From positions 315,427 to 379,426 of the forward strand of contig NZ_LMOR01000001.1 of the NCBI RefSeq assembly GCF_001424225.1: a stretch of 64,000 nucleotides of DNA, read 5' to 3'. Of the stretch, positions 8,036 through 16,862 are shown piece after piece; the stretch's first letter is position 1; every line of letters begins with the position of its first letter. Below the pieces are notes generated by a model. It made no database searches. It had not been told where the DNA came from and saw only the letters and a list, made by a program, of their open reading frames with translations. The position numbers and the translations under genes were made by a program. This DNA is from Microbacterium sp. Leaf151. Lineage in GTDB: Bacteria > Actinomycetota > Actinomycetes > Actinomycetales > Microbacteriaceae.

Positions 8036-10813
8036 ATGCTCCGCTCGCGCACCCCCCGACGATCCCGCCGCTTCTTGAAGTACCCGGCCGCCGTCCTCGC
8101 GGGCGCGGTCATCGTCGCCGGGAACGTGGTCGCGGCCCCCGCGCCGGCGCAGGCCGCGTGGGAGGAAGACGCGCAGAGCTGGATCGCGAGCATGCAGACC
8201 GGTCTCGGCTGGGCCGAGGGACTGTTCGGTCTCAAGACCGGGCCGTGGAACACCGCTCTCTCGATCGCCTCCCCGTTGATCTCGGCGATCTTCGGCGGTT
8301 CGTCCGCTCCGTCGATCGGCGACGTGCTGGAACGCCTGAAGCAGCTCGACGACATCGAGCACAAGATCGATCAGGTGCAGAACTCCCTCGTGACGATCGA
8401 GGCGGAGATCGCCACGGTCGGCCAAGACGTCCTGACCGGCACCTGCGCCGTGCAGGCCAGCCGACCGCGCGACTATCTCACCAAGCTGGCTGCCGCGAAC
8501 GACGCCTACGCGAACGTCGTCGACAAGATCGATGAGGTGCGCGTGGGCACCGCTGACGAGGACGACCTCAAGGTCGCGATCAACTCGTTCATCGCGTACA
8601 CGACCGGCGAGAGCGAGGCCATCCTTCCGGACCACAGCGCCTTCGCGGAATCCCTCCGCAGCGTGCACGCGGACATGGGTACCACCGGCGGCGTCGCGGG
8701 CATCATCCAGAGCTGCGGGCGCGCCTACCTCAACGACTGGAAGATCGGGAACACCTCCGCGGCGGCGTTGAGAGGGATGCCGGCGACCGCTCACGGCGCG
8801 TGGCTCGATGATCGCGACTACTACGACCCGCTGCAGAAGCTCGTCTCGTTCTGGCAGACCGCCGTCGCGCAGGGCACCTACCTCCACCAGCAGGCATCCC
8901 TCATGCGGGTCAGCAGGGACTACGTCACCGCCCACGGCCCCCTCAGCGTCGAGGATTCGGCAAGGGTGTGCGCCCTGGCGAAGACGAACGGCCCGGCGAT
9001 GGCCAGAGCCACGTGCGACGGCGGCCTGACCCTCGCCAAGACCATCTACAACGGCTTCGCGGCCGAGTGGCGCGAGGTGGGCGTGCCGATCAGCGACACG
9101 AACGTCGTGATGAGCATGGGCACCGATGTGACCGGCCTGTCGTACCAACCCACCACACCCCGGGCGGCCGGGGCCCCCGCCGACGAGCCCCTCCTCTCGG
9201 CCGGAGCGCCGGTGGGGGTGGCATCCCGGGTGTGGGCGAGGGATCCCTCGACCTTCCCGGCGGCGTGGACGACCGGGACCTGGTCGACGACCGCCGGCGC
9301 CGTCTCGGCCTACGGGATCGACGGATTCGTGCCAGCGGGCTCACAGCAGTGGTCCGACCTGAGCAACGGCTACCGTGCGACGCACCCGACGGTGCAGACC
9401 ACGACACGCGAAGAGGCCATGCGGTGGCGGTCGGGAAGCGGATGGCAGAACTCCGGTGTGGCCCCCTTCGCCCCGCTGGACATTCTCACGACCATGAAGG
9501 ATTCCGTGTCTCCGGCGCCCGCGGGCACCGATCCCTCGCACGCATTCACGGTGAAGGCGGACACGAGCGCGTGGATGCCGAACGAGGCGGCCAGTCAGAA
9601 CTTCCCGATGTGGCGGAGTCCGATACCGGAATGGTCCCGGGGCACGGGCCTGTCGTTCCCGCACTCGCGACTCTGGATGACTGTCGACTTCGCGCCGCGT
9701 GTGCTGGATGACGCGAAGATGAGTGTCAAGTGCTTCGTCGCGACACAGGACGGCGCCGTGTGTCACGAGTCGGTGGGGTCGTGGTGGGTGAACCGGCTCT
9801 CGATCGAGGGGGCCATGTCCGTGCAGAACGCGTACCGCGTCACGCCCGTGAACCCCGACATCGACAGCATGGTGATGATCGACAGGAAGCGCGAGTGCCG
9901 CGGCCAGCCGAACATCGACGAGGAATGCGCGACCATCATCGACGCGATGTACTCCACCCGCGGCGAGTCGTTCGCCCAGGGTGCGCCCTCATGGCTCGCC
10001 CCGATCGATGCGGCCAACGGGGAGCATTACGAAGGAGACCCCGCCGCCACCCGGACGCTCTGGCCGAGCGCTCCCGTTCCTGACTGCGCCCTCACCACCT
10101 GGGGCGCGAAGACCCGGTGCGGGCCCGCCCTGGAAGCGTGGATCACGTCGCACGTGCCCAACCCGAGCCTCAGCGGACCCGTCGCCACCACCGACGTCAC
10201 CGTCGACCGGGCTGACGACGGAACCGCCGTATGCGTCGCCCCCGCCTGGAACACGAGCTCGGTCATGCAGTACGGCGACGTGGCGTGGACAGCCTGGTCG
10301 CGCACCGGGAAACCCTTCACCAAGGTCGTCCCGTTCGGCGCCCACCTCGATCTGCTCGCCCTTGTGACGGAGGCGGGCTGGAACACGGGCGGCAGCGCCG
10401 GGGAGTCGGGGCGGATCACCCTCCGTTGCTCGTTCACCGCCCGCACCGCCGAGGTGGCGAACGAGACGGAGGTGCGCAGTGCGACCGTCGCCGCCGTCCG
10501 CGTCGACGATCGCTTCGTCTTCCCGAGCGTCGGCGTGGGGACGCCGGGCGATCCGGGGGTCACCCCCGGTCCGGGCGTCATCCCGGACCCGTCCGGCGCG
10601 GCACCGGTCGGCGCCGGGGGATCGTCGGCGGCGGGCAGCTCGGCGCACGACACCGCGGCGCGATCGGTCGGCGCGACCGATCGGGACGTCCTGGCGAGCT
10701 CGGGGATCGGTGGGGAGCCCTGGCGACCGGCCGTGGCAGCCCTTCTCCTGCTGATCTTCGGCGCGCTTCTGATCGTCTTGGTCCGGACCCGACGGTCGAG
10801 ACGGAGCGCGTAG
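8036..10813 (+). CDS. Large secreted, membrane-anchored surface protein of unknown function
   Basis: 926 aa. I do not recognise the family. Residues 1-40 form a signal peptide (Arg-rich start, hydrophobic 'YPAAVLAGAVIVAG', 'APAPAQAAWEE' cleavage region). Residues ~65-120 include a predicted coiled coil ('LERLKQLDDIEHKIDQVQNS'). The middle has scattered Cys pairs and Trp-rich segments suggesting an extracellular beta-rich domain. Near the C-terminus come a Gly/Pro/Ser linker (residues ~840-875), 'DVLASSG', one hydrophobic helix ('AVAALLLLIFGALLIVLV') and a basic tail, the layout of a sortase signal or simple membrane anchor. A GAGG site at 8027-8030 supports ATG 8036; an in-frame ATG at 8021 is possible. 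Confidence 0.75.
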   Translation: MLRSRTPRRSRRFLKYPAAVLAGAVIVAGNVVAAPAPAQAAWEEDAQSWIASMQTGLGWAEGLFGLKTGPWNTALSIASPLISAIFGGSSAPSIGDVLERLKQLDDIEHKIDQVQNSLVTIEAEIATVGQDVLTGTCAVQASRPRDYLTKLAAANDAYANVVDKIDEVRVGTADEDDLKVAINSFIAYTTGESEAILPDHSAFAESLRSVHADMGTTGGVAGIIQSCGRAYLNDWKIGNTSAAALRGMPATAHGAWLDDRDYYDPLQKLVSFWQTAVAQGTYLHQQASLMRVSRDYVTAHGPLSVEDSARVCALAKTNGPAMARATCDGGLTLAKTIYNGFAAEWREVGVPISDTNVVMSMGTDVTGLSYQPTTPRAAGAPADEPLLSAGAPVGVASRVWARDPSTFPAAWTTGTWSTTAGAVSAYGIDGFVPAGSQQWSDLSNGYRATHPTVQTTTREEAMRWRSGSGWQNSGVAPFAPLDILTTMKDSVSPAPAGTDPSHAFTVKADTSAWMPNEAASQNFPMWRSPIPEWSRGTGLSFPHSRLWMTVDFAPRVLDDAKMSVKCFVATQDGAVCHESVGSWWVNRLSIEGAMSVQNAYRVTPVNPDIDSMVMIDRKRECRGQPNIDEECATIIDAMYSTRGESFAQGAPSWLAPIDAANGEHYEGDPAATRTLWPSAPVPDCALTTWGAKTRCGPALEAWITSHVPNPSLSGPVATTDVTVDRADDGTAVCVAPAWNTSSVMQYGDVAWTAWSRTGKPFTKVVPFGAHLDLLALVTEAGWNTGGSAGESGRITLRCSFTARTAEVANETEVRSATVAAVRVDDRFVFPSVGVGTPGDPGVTPGPGVIPDPSGAAPVGAGGSSAAGSSAHDTAARSVGATDRDVLASSGIGGEPWRPAVAALLLLIFGALLIVLVRTRRSRRSA

Positions 10814-10973
10814 CCCCTCCGCGCACGCTTTCACCCGGACTCGTGCCGCAGCGGGTGCACGCCGGCGTCCGCCCGGCTGCGAGCCGGATCGGGCCTCGGA
10901 ACCCGCTACGACCGCGAGATGGATCGGGCCCCCGCCCGCTCGGCATCCCGCACACGATGCTCGACGCAGAAAC

Positions 10974-11004
10974 GGGGAGGCCGCCCTGTACGGACGACCT
11001 CCCC
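10974..11004 (-). terminator. Candidate hairpin downstream of the YtxH/holin/DUF3618 operon
   Basis: GGGGAGG (10974-10980) and CCTCCCC (10998-11004) form a 7-bp GC stem with a 17-base loop, 35 bp beyond the DUF3618 stop. The rest of the spacer 10814-11038 shows no gene. Confidence 0.4.
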
Positions 11005-11038
11005 GCCGGGGAGCTTCTGGAGTGCCGGACGCGGATGC

Positions 11039-11317
11039 TCAGCGCGTGTAGGCGTTGACGATCCCCCACACGGCGAGGCCGACGGCGATTGCGACACCAC
11101 CCACGGCGGCAGCGGCCGCGGTGGGGTTCGACCGCGCCTTGGCACGCACTTCGCTGACCGTGCGGTCGACGGCGTCACTGGCACGACGCGGGACGTTGGC
11201 CTTGACCTCGATGGCCGCCAACGCCGCCTTCAGCTCGGCGCGGGCCGACTCGACGGGGTCGGAGATCCCGAGAGGCACGGCGGTGCGGGGCACGGGGACG
11301 GGACGATCAATACTCAT
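11039..11317 (-). CDS. DUF3618 domain membrane protein
   Basis: 92 aa. 'ESARAELKAALAAIEVKANVPRR' near residues 24-46 is the DUF3618 signature; a glycine/alanine-rich helix follows ('AAAAVGGVAIAVGLAVWGIV'). Function is unknown; family members usually sit with YtxH-like and holin-like small envelope proteins, as here. A strong AAGGAGG site lies 6 bases before the ATG, which overlaps the upstream gene by 11 bases. Confidence 0.85.
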   Translation of the reverse strand: MSIDRPVPVPRTAVPLGISDPVESARAELKAALAAIEVKANVPRRASDAVDRTVSEVRAKARSNPTAAAAAVGGVAIAVGLAVWGIVNAYTR

Positions 11318-11717
11318 CGCGGGCCTCCTTAACGATGCGGACGTCCTCCGCGATGGCCTTGCCCGGGTTCTCGCGGTTCGACAGCTTCTTGAAACGCAGG
11401 TAGCCCAGCAACGCCAGGATCGCGGTGATCACGACCATCACGCCGAAGACCACGAGGGCCGACAGCCACACGGGCCACCACGACGACAGGCCGGCGATGA
11501 CGAAGGCGAAGAACACCGGAACGGCCCAGAAGAGCACGATCAGGGCGCCGACGAACCAGCCGGCGCCGATCCCGGCGTCCTTGGCCGTCCGTTGCGCCCA
11601 CGCCTTCGCCCCGTTGATCTCGGCGACGACGAGGTTGCGCACCAGTTCGGGGATGTCGCCGATGAGTGTGAACAAGCCGTCGTCGGAACGATCGCGGAAC
11701 CCGCGAGGAGTGGTCAT
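11307..11717 (-). CDS. Phage holin family (Holin_X/DUF1469) membrane protein
   Basis: 136 aa. An amphipathic N-terminus ('FTLIGDIPELVRNLVVAEI') is followed by two strong membrane helices (residues ~54-75 and ~82-108) and a charged tail. This is the actinobacterial Holin_X architecture; despite the name these chromosomal proteins are thought to be envelope or stress proteins, not phage lysis genes. Middle gene of a three-gene unit. Confidence 0.85.
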   Translation of the reverse strand: MTTPRGFRDRSDDGLFTLIGDIPELVRNLVVAEINGAKAWAQRTAKDAGIGAGWFVGALIVLFWAVPVFFAFVIAGLSSWWPVWLSALVVFGVMVVITAILALLGYLRFKKLSNRENPGKAIAEDVRIVKEARDEY

Positions 11718-11722
11718 GCGCG

Positions 11723-12124
11723 TCAGCCCTCCGACGCGTTGGAGCCGCTCTGGGCCGCCTTGGCCCGCGCGGTCGCCGTCTTCTCGGCCTGCTTCGCGTC
11801 GTCGACGGAGTCTTCGACGGCGTCGGCGACCTCGGATGCCGACCGCTTGGCCGCCCGCGTCGCGCGCTCGGCGCGCTCCTGAACGGTGCCGGACTGGCTC
11901 GCGGCGCCCGTGACGGACTTCGCGCCCTTCCACACCACGCCGGGGACGGACTTGAGCGCGGAGACGCCGAGCGCCTTCACCTTCTCGACCTGTCCTTGTA
12001 CGGCGGGCTGGTCCCAGACCTTCTCGGCCTGCTCCTTGATCTGCTCGTAACGCTGGCGGCCGGCGCGTGCTCCGAGCACGTAGCCCGCCACGAGTCCGAC
12101 GACGAGTGCTGCTTTGCCCCTCAT
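11723..12124 (-). CDS. YtxH-like small envelope/stress protein
   Basis: 133 aa. A glycine/alanine N-terminal helix ('AALVVGLVAGYVLGARAG') followed by 'RQRYEQIKEQAEKVW' and a long Ala/Lys/Glu amphipathic region with high helix propensity, ending in a Ser/Gly tail. This matches YtxH-type general stress proteins. A GAGGAG site lies 6 bases before the ATG. First gene of the operon with the holin-like and DUF3618 genes; the promoter should lie in 12125-12235. Confidence 0.75.
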   Translation of the reverse strand: MRGKAALVVGLVAGYVLGARAGRQRYEQIKEQAEKVWDQPAVQGQVEKVKALGVSALKSVPGVVWKGAKSVTGAASQSGTVQERAERATRAAKRSASEVADAVEDSVDDAKQAEKTATARAKAAQSGSNASEG

Positions 12125-12235
12125 GGGGTCTCCTCACGCTCGATCGAGTGCTGGTCGAGTCTCACAGTAGTCATGTATGCCGTCTCCGGCATCCGCCCTT
12201 GACAGCGCGGCCCGCATGGACGATCGCGGCGGCGC

Positions 12236-13744
12236 TCAGCTGCGCCAGAGTGCGGCGCTGCGTACGCGATCGGCTTCGTCGCGCGCGTCGGGGATCACCT
12301 GCGCCAGCCCGGTGCCCGAGATCCAGGCTCCCGTGGCACCGAGACCCGGGACGGCCCGCACCGCACCGCGCGCCGCGGCGGTCACGGCCGCACGACCGAT
12401 CGTCGCGGCGGGCTGCGACTGCACATAGCGCGAGCGATGCGCCGCCAGCAGAACGGATGCCGGCAGCTCGACGCCGAGCAGGGCCGCCGCCTCCGACAGG
12501 GCGAGTCGCGCGGCATCGTCGTCGTCGAGGGCCGCGGTGGCCGGCTCTTCGCCCTGCGCCCCGAACGACACCCGCACGACGTGGACGCCGGGCTCGGTGG
12601 CATCCCGAACCCAGTCCCATTTCGCGCTCGAGTGGGTGAGGGCCTTGGCGGTGTGGCTGCCGGGCACCGTCAGGACGCCGGTCCCGCGGGGAGCGCGATC
12701 GAGCACCGGGGCGTTCACCACCAGGGTCACCACCTCGACCACCGGGGCGATCGGGTCGCCCACCTCGAGTCCGGGGACCACCGGTGCCAACAGCGCACGC
12801 GCCGGCCCCTCGGGCAGGGCGACGATGACGGCGCGGGCGGTGAGGGGCTCGTCGTCGAGCGACGTTCCGATCGCCCACCCGTCGCCGGCCGGGGTCAGGT
12901 TCGTGGCGGCGACTCCTGTGCGAAGCTCGACGCCGCTCTCGCGCAACCCCTCCACGAGGGCGTCGACGAGGCGCGACATGCCTCCCCTGAGTCCCTCCAC
13001 CGCACCGCCGGGCGCGGGGGCGACCCTCGCGGAGCCGGAGGCGACGGGCACATCGGATGCCGGAGCGTCGGCGGGCCGCGCACCCGATCGACGCGCGCGA
13101 AGCTCTGCGACAGCGCCCGTCAGCGAGCCGGTGCGGGTGAGGGCGGCGTTCAGCCCGGGAGCGGCCAGGTCGACGTCGATGTCGTCGGGGCGCGCGGAGT
13201 AGACCCCGCTGGTCACGGGGGCGACGAGGCGCTCCAGCACCCGCGCGCCGAGGCGCGAGCGCACGAGCTTTCCGAGACTGTGCGCGTGTCCGATGGTCAG
13301 CGGCGGACGCACCCGGTCGAGGTAGGCGCGCCAGGCCCCCGACCAGCCGATGACGCGTCGCACATCGGGGGCGAAGGGATTGTCGGGGATGCCGAGCACC
13401 CCGCCCTTCGGCAGCGGCGCGGCGCCGACACCGGGCACACCCGCCACCCACGCACCCGCCGGATTCGGCGACACGACGGCCTCGCCGAGGTCGAGCTCGG
13501 TGAGCAGCTCGCGGACGACTCCGCCCCGGGTCGCGTAGCTCTCGGCCCCCACGTCGAGGGTCATCCCGCCGACCTCCGCGGACCGCAGGACACCACCGAA
13601 GGCGTCGGACGCCTCGATCACCGTGACCTGCAGCCCGACCTTCGCACACTCGCGGGCGGCGACGAGGCCCGAGACCCCGCCGCCGACGACCACCACGCGC
13701 GTGTCGTGCGCATGCTGCACCAGGCGGTCGAGGGCCTCGCTCAC
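12236..13744 (-). CDS. hemY: Coproporphyrinogen/protoporphyrinogen oxidase (HemY/CgoX)
   Basis: 502 aa. FAD enzyme that oxidises coproporphyrinogen III to coproporphyrin III in the HemQ-type pathway (protoporphyrinogen in the older naming). Seen: the FAD dinucleotide motif 'VVVVGGGVSGLVAAREC' at residues ~16-32, 'AFGGVLRSAEVGG', 'LRGGMSRLVDALV', and a C-terminal 'GTGLAQVIPDARDEAD' that closes the FAD site. GTG start at 13744 overlaps the hemE stop (GTGA). With HemQ in the same window the coproporphyrin role is the better reading. Confidence 0.93.
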   Translation of the reverse strand: MSEALDRLVQHAHDTRVVVVGGGVSGLVAARECAKVGLQVTVIEASDAFGGVLRSAEVGGMTLDVGAESYATRGGVVRELLTELDLGEAVVSPNPAGAWVAGVPGVGAAPLPKGGVLGIPDNPFAPDVRRVIGWSGAWRAYLDRVRPPLTIGHAHSLGKLVRSRLGARVLERLVAPVTSGVYSARPDDIDVDLAAPGLNAALTRTGSLTGAVAELRARRSGARPADAPASDVPVASGSARVAPAPGGAVEGLRGGMSRLVDALVEGLRESGVELRTGVAATNLTPAGDGWAIGTSLDDEPLTARAVIVALPEGPARALLAPVVPGLEVGDPIAPVVEVVTLVVNAPVLDRAPRGTGVLTVPGSHTAKALTHSSAKWDWVRDATEPGVHVVRVSFGAQGEEPATAALDDDDAARLALSEAAALLGVELPASVLLAAHRSRYVQSQPAATIGRAAVTAAARGAVRAVPGLGATGAWISGTGLAQVIPDARDEADRVRSAALWRS

Positions 13745-14841
13745 GCGGCGTTCCCGCGCGCGCTCTCGCCGGTCGTGTCGCCCGCAGCGGCCGTGCCGCC
13801 CGCATCCACGTCGTGCCCGTGCGCGTGCGCCACGATGCGGGTCAGCACCTCGGGATCGGTGTCGGGCGGCACCCCGTGGCCGAGGTTCAGCACGTGCGCG
13901 CGCGCCACGCGGCCACGCGTCAACACGTCGTCGACGTGGGCTTCGAGCACCGGCCAGGGGGCGCCGAGCAGCGCCGGGTCGATGTTGCCCTGCAGGGTGA
14001 CGTCGGGACCGACGAGGGCTGCGGCCTCGTCGAGTGGCATCCGCCAATCGACGCCGACCGCGTCGGCGAGGCCGCCCAGGCGCATGTCGTCGAGGAACGC
14101 GCCCGTTCCCACCCCGAAGTGGATGCGGGGGACCTCGATACCCTCGAGCGCGTCGCGCGAGTGCGGGGCGATGAACTCGCGGAAGGTCGACGGCGACAGC
14201 GAGCCGGCCCACGAGTCGAAGAGCTGCACCGCCTGGGCGCCGCCCTCGATCTGCGCGTCGAGGAAAGCGCGCGAGACCTTGGCGAGCCAGCCGGCCAACC
14301 GGTGCCACGAGGCGGGGTCGGCGTGCATCATGCCGCGGGCGCGCAGATGCTCCTTCGACGGACCGCCCTCCACGAGGTAGGCGGCGAGGGTGAAAGGCGC
14401 TCCGGCGAAACCGATGAGGGGCACCGCGTCGCTGAGCTCGGCAGTGACGCGGCGGGCGGCCTCGCGCACGGGCTCCGCCGCGGCGGCGACGTCGTCGGGG
14501 TCGATCGAGGTGACGCGGGCCACGTCGTCGGCCGTGCGCACCGGATCGGCGAAGACCGGGCCGCGCCCGGGCTCGATGACCACGTCGACACCGGCGAGGC
14601 GCAACGGCACGACGATGTCGCTGAAGAAGATCGCGGCATCCACGTCGTGGCGGCGGATCGGCTGCAGCGTGATCTCGGCCGCGAGGTCGGGGGTCAGGCA
14701 CGCATCGAGCATGCGGGTGCCCACGCGGAGCTCCCGGTACTCCGGCAGCGAGCGCCCTGCCTGCCGCATGAACCACACCGGCTGCCGCTCGGGGCGGTCG
14801 CCACGGAGGGCGCGGAGGAGGGGTGCGTCGAGGGATGCCAT
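13741..14841 (-). CDS. hemE: Uroporphyrinogen decarboxylase
   Basis: 366 aa. Removes four acetate carboxyls from uroporphyrinogen III to give coproporphyrinogen III. Seen: 'PVWFMRQAGRSLPEYRE' near residue 20, 'FFSDIVVPL', 'GFAGAPFTLAAYLVEGG', 'QLFDSWAG' and 'LNLGHGVPPDTDPE', all family signatures. The tail (from 'HDVDAGGTAAAGD') is disordered. Start ATG 14841 is directly preceded by GGATGCC; an in-frame ATG 9 bases upstream exists. Divergent from hemA with a 100-bp shared promoter region. Confidence 0.96.
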   Translation of the reverse strand: MASLDAPLLRALRGDRPERQPVWFMRQAGRSLPEYRELRVGTRMLDACLTPDLAAEITLQPIRRHDVDAAIFFSDIVVPLRLAGVDVVIEPGRGPVFADPVRTADDVARVTSIDPDDVAAAAEPVREAARRVTAELSDAVPLIGFAGAPFTLAAYLVEGGPSKEHLRARGMMHADPASWHRLAGWLAKVSRAFLDAQIEGGAQAVQLFDSWAGSLSPSTFREFIAPHSRDALEGIEVPRIHFGVGTGAFLDDMRLGGLADAVGVDWRMPLDEAAALVGPDVTLQGNIDPALLGAPWPVLEAHVDDVLTRGRVARAHVLNLGHGVPPDTDPEVLTRIVAHAHGHDVDAGGTAAAGDTTGESARGNAA

Positions 14842-14929
14842 GGCATCCATCCTCCCACCCGCCCCCTGGGCGAGAAGGGGATGCCTTGACGTCGAGACGC
14901 CGTCCGGAACACCTCGCGACACCCGGGCG

Positions 14930-14935
14930 TAGAAT
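14930..14935 (+). promoter_or_regulatory. -10 element TAGAAT for a leaderless hemA transcript
   Basis: TAGAAT is followed by exactly 6 bases and the GTG start of hemA at 14942, placing the predicted transcription start on the first base of the start codon. No good -35 is seen. Confidence 0.55.
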
Positions 14936-14941
14936 GATGAG

Positions 14942-16288
14942 GTGTTGTTGTGCGTCAGCGCGAGTCACAAGACCGCGTCCTTCGAGCTCCTCGAGCGGCT
15001 CAGCGTACCCCGCACCCCCGTCGCCCCGTTGATCGCCGCGCACGACGAGTGCGTGCAGGGCGCTGTCGTCGTCGCGACGTGCAATCGCTTCGAGGCGTAC
15101 GTCGACATGGACGAGCCGGTCACCGCCGCCGTCGCCCTCGGCATCGAGGCCACCCTCGCCGCCATCGAGGCCGCAACGGGCGTGCCCGCCGGCGAGCTCG
15201 AGGGCCGGTACACCGTGCTCGGTGGCAGCGAGGTCGCCGAGCACCTGTTCTCGGTGGCATCCGGTCTCGAATCCGTCGTCGTCGGCGAGGGCGAGATCGC
15301 CGGCCAGGTGCGCCGCGCCCTCACCGAGTCGCGCAAGCTCGGCACCACGTCCGCCGAATTGGAGCGATTGTTCCAGCGGGCGTCCGAGGCGCAGCGCGGC
15401 GTGAAGAACTCCACAGCCATCGGCCGCGCCGGTCGATCGCTCGTGCGTCTCGGCCTCGAGCTCGCCGACAGCCGCATCACCGACTGGTCGACGCAGCGCG
15501 TGCTCCTCGTGGGCACCGGCGCCTACGCCGCCGCCACGGTCGCCGCCCTCCGCGACCAGGGCGCCGAAGACATCTCGGTGCATTCGCCCTCGGGCCGGGC
15601 GGCGAAGTTCGCCCTCAAGCACGGTCTGCGCGCGGTGTCGGCTGAGACGTTCCCCGCCGCCGTCGCCCACGCCGATCTCGTCATCACGTGCACCACCGCC
15701 GAGCACTACGTACTGAGCGCGGCCACGTTCGCCGCCGGACGCGGGGCCTACGAGACCGCCGTCGACACCTCGGCCGGCGTCTGCCCCGTCGACCACACCG
15801 CGCGTCGCCTCGTGATCGACCTGGGGCTGCCCCGCAACGTCGACCCCGATGTCGCCACGGTTGCCGGCATCGACCTGCTCGACCTCGAGACCATCCGCCT
15901 GCACGCCCCGCTCGAAGAACTGCAGGCGACGGATGCCGCGCGCGACCTCGTGCGAGACGCCGCGCGCCGCTTCACCTCGGTCGGCGAGCGCAAGAACATC
16001 ACCCCCGCGGTCGTCGCCCTGCGCGCCCACGTCTTCGGCGTGCTCGACGCCGAGGTGGCCCGCGTGCGCGCCCGCGGCGACGAGGGCGGACAGACCGAGC
16101 AGGCCCTCCGCCACCTGGTGGGCGTACTGCTGCACACCCCGACGACGCGGGCGCACGAGCTCGCCGAGACCGGCCGCGCCGACGAGTACGTCGATGCGCT
16201 CTCCGCACTCTTCGGTATCGAGGTCACCGACCCCGCCGCCGTCGATCCTGCCGCCCTCGACCAGCGCGGTATCGCCGACGCGGGCTGA
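14942..16288 (+). CDS. hemA: Glutamyl-tRNA reductase
   Basis: 448 aa from GTG. First committed step of the C5 pathway: NADPH reduction of glutamyl-tRNA(Glu) to glutamate-1-semialdehyde. Seen: 'SASHKTASFELLERL' at the N-terminus, the catalytic cysteine in 'VVATCNRFEAYVD', 'SVVVGEGEIAGQVRRAL', an NADPH-binding 'VLLVGTGAYAAATVAAL' region, and a C-terminal dimerisation helix. Product feeds HemL. Usually the regulated step of the pathway; the start codon context suggests a leaderless mRNA. Confidence 0.95.
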   Translation: MLLCVSASHKTASFELLERLSVPRTPVAPLIAAHDECVQGAVVVATCNRFEAYVDMDEPVTAAVALGIEATLAAIEAATGVPAGELEGRYTVLGGSEVAEHLFSVASGLESVVVGEGEIAGQVRRALTESRKLGTTSAELERLFQRASEAQRGVKNSTAIGRAGRSLVRLGLELADSRITDWSTQRVLLVGTGAYAAATVAALRDQGAEDISVHSPSGRAAKFALKHGLRAVSAETFPAAVAHADLVITCTTAEHYVLSAATFAAGRGAYETAVDTSAGVCPVDHTARRLVIDLGLPRNVDPDVATVAGIDLLDLETIRLHAPLEELQATDAARDLVRDAARRFTSVGERKNITPAVVALRAHVFGVLDAEVARVRARGDEGGQTEQALRHLVGVLLHTPTTRAHELAETGRADEYVDALSALFGIEVTDPAAVDPAALDQRGIADAG

Positions 16289-16314
16289 CGCGCCGCGCTG
16301 CGGTGCTTTCCCCG

Positions 16315-16490
16315 CGAGCGGAGGATTGCCGCCTTGGCATCCATCCTCCATTCCCCGAATCACGTCCGACGCCGAGCCGGCCGCGAGGCGCCTCGAGCCG
16401 GTGCCGGCGCCGGCGCCGGCGAGCGGAGGACGGATCGCGACCGGAGGACCGAGACCGCGGCATCCGTCCTCCCTTCCCCGAATCGCCTCC
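16315..16490. repeat. Two diverged copies of an extragenic palindromic element
   Basis: The two copies end in TTCCCCGAATC at 16351-16361 and 16474-16484, each preceded by GGCATCC-(A/G)TCCTCC, with GGAGGA words upstream that can pair back on them. A third copy, as one large inverted repeat, lies at 49864-49916. This fills most of the 251-bp spacer after hemA. Confidence 0.6.
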
Positions 16491-16539
16491 CGCAGCGCCT
16501 CGCCTCGAGGGGCGGGGTGGCTCCGGCAGGATGGATGCC

Positions 16540-16821
16540 GTGAACACACCGGCATCCGAGGTCTACGCCGTCGCCGGTGAGGACCGCGCCCGCAACGGAC
16601 TGCGCTGGGCAGCCACCGTCGTGATGGGCTTCTTCGACGCAGGCGGGAATGCGCCATCGGTGAGCGAGGTCGTGATCCGCCGCGTCGACGGGTCGGTGGT
16701 CAAGCGGCTCCCGCCGGGCGATGTCGACGCCTTCACCGACCAGTTGAACGAGATCACCCGTGACCTCGCGACGATGGACGCCGTGCCCTTCGCCGAGAAG
16801 TGGGTCGCCGAGCGCGGGTGA
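16540..16821 (+). CDS. Small conserved protein of unknown function
   Basis: 93 aa from GTG 16540 (ATG at 16531 is an in-frame alternative). Not recognised. It looks soluble and mixed alpha/beta, with 'SEVVIRRVDGSVVKRLPPGD' suggesting a small beta-sheet unit and an amphipathic C-terminal helix. CAGGAT plus GGATGCC immediately precede the GTG, the same start architecture as xthA and the small gene at 58029. The next gene begins 41 bases downstream. Confidence 0.65.
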   Translation: MNTPASEVYAVAGEDRARNGLRWAATVVMGFFDAGGNAPSVSEVVIRRVDGSVVKRLPPGDVDAFTDQLNEITRDLATMDAVPFAEKWVAERG

Positions 16822-16862
16822 CCCGCGACGCCCGATACGAGCCACGGCGCGAGAATGGAGAC

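Noticed and set aside
11307..11717. Prophage holin
   Set aside because: No phage genes are nearby; the neighbours are YtxH-like and DUF3618 stress proteins, the usual chromosomal context.
14842..14941. Haem riboswitch or long leader before hemA
   Set aside because: The gap is 100 bp and the TAGAAT spacing predicts no leader at all.
12236..16657. A 1473-codon open frame on the minus strand
   Set aside because: It merges hemY with antisense of hemE and hemA; only the hemY part (to 13744) is family-like. The high GC leaves few stops in shadow frames.
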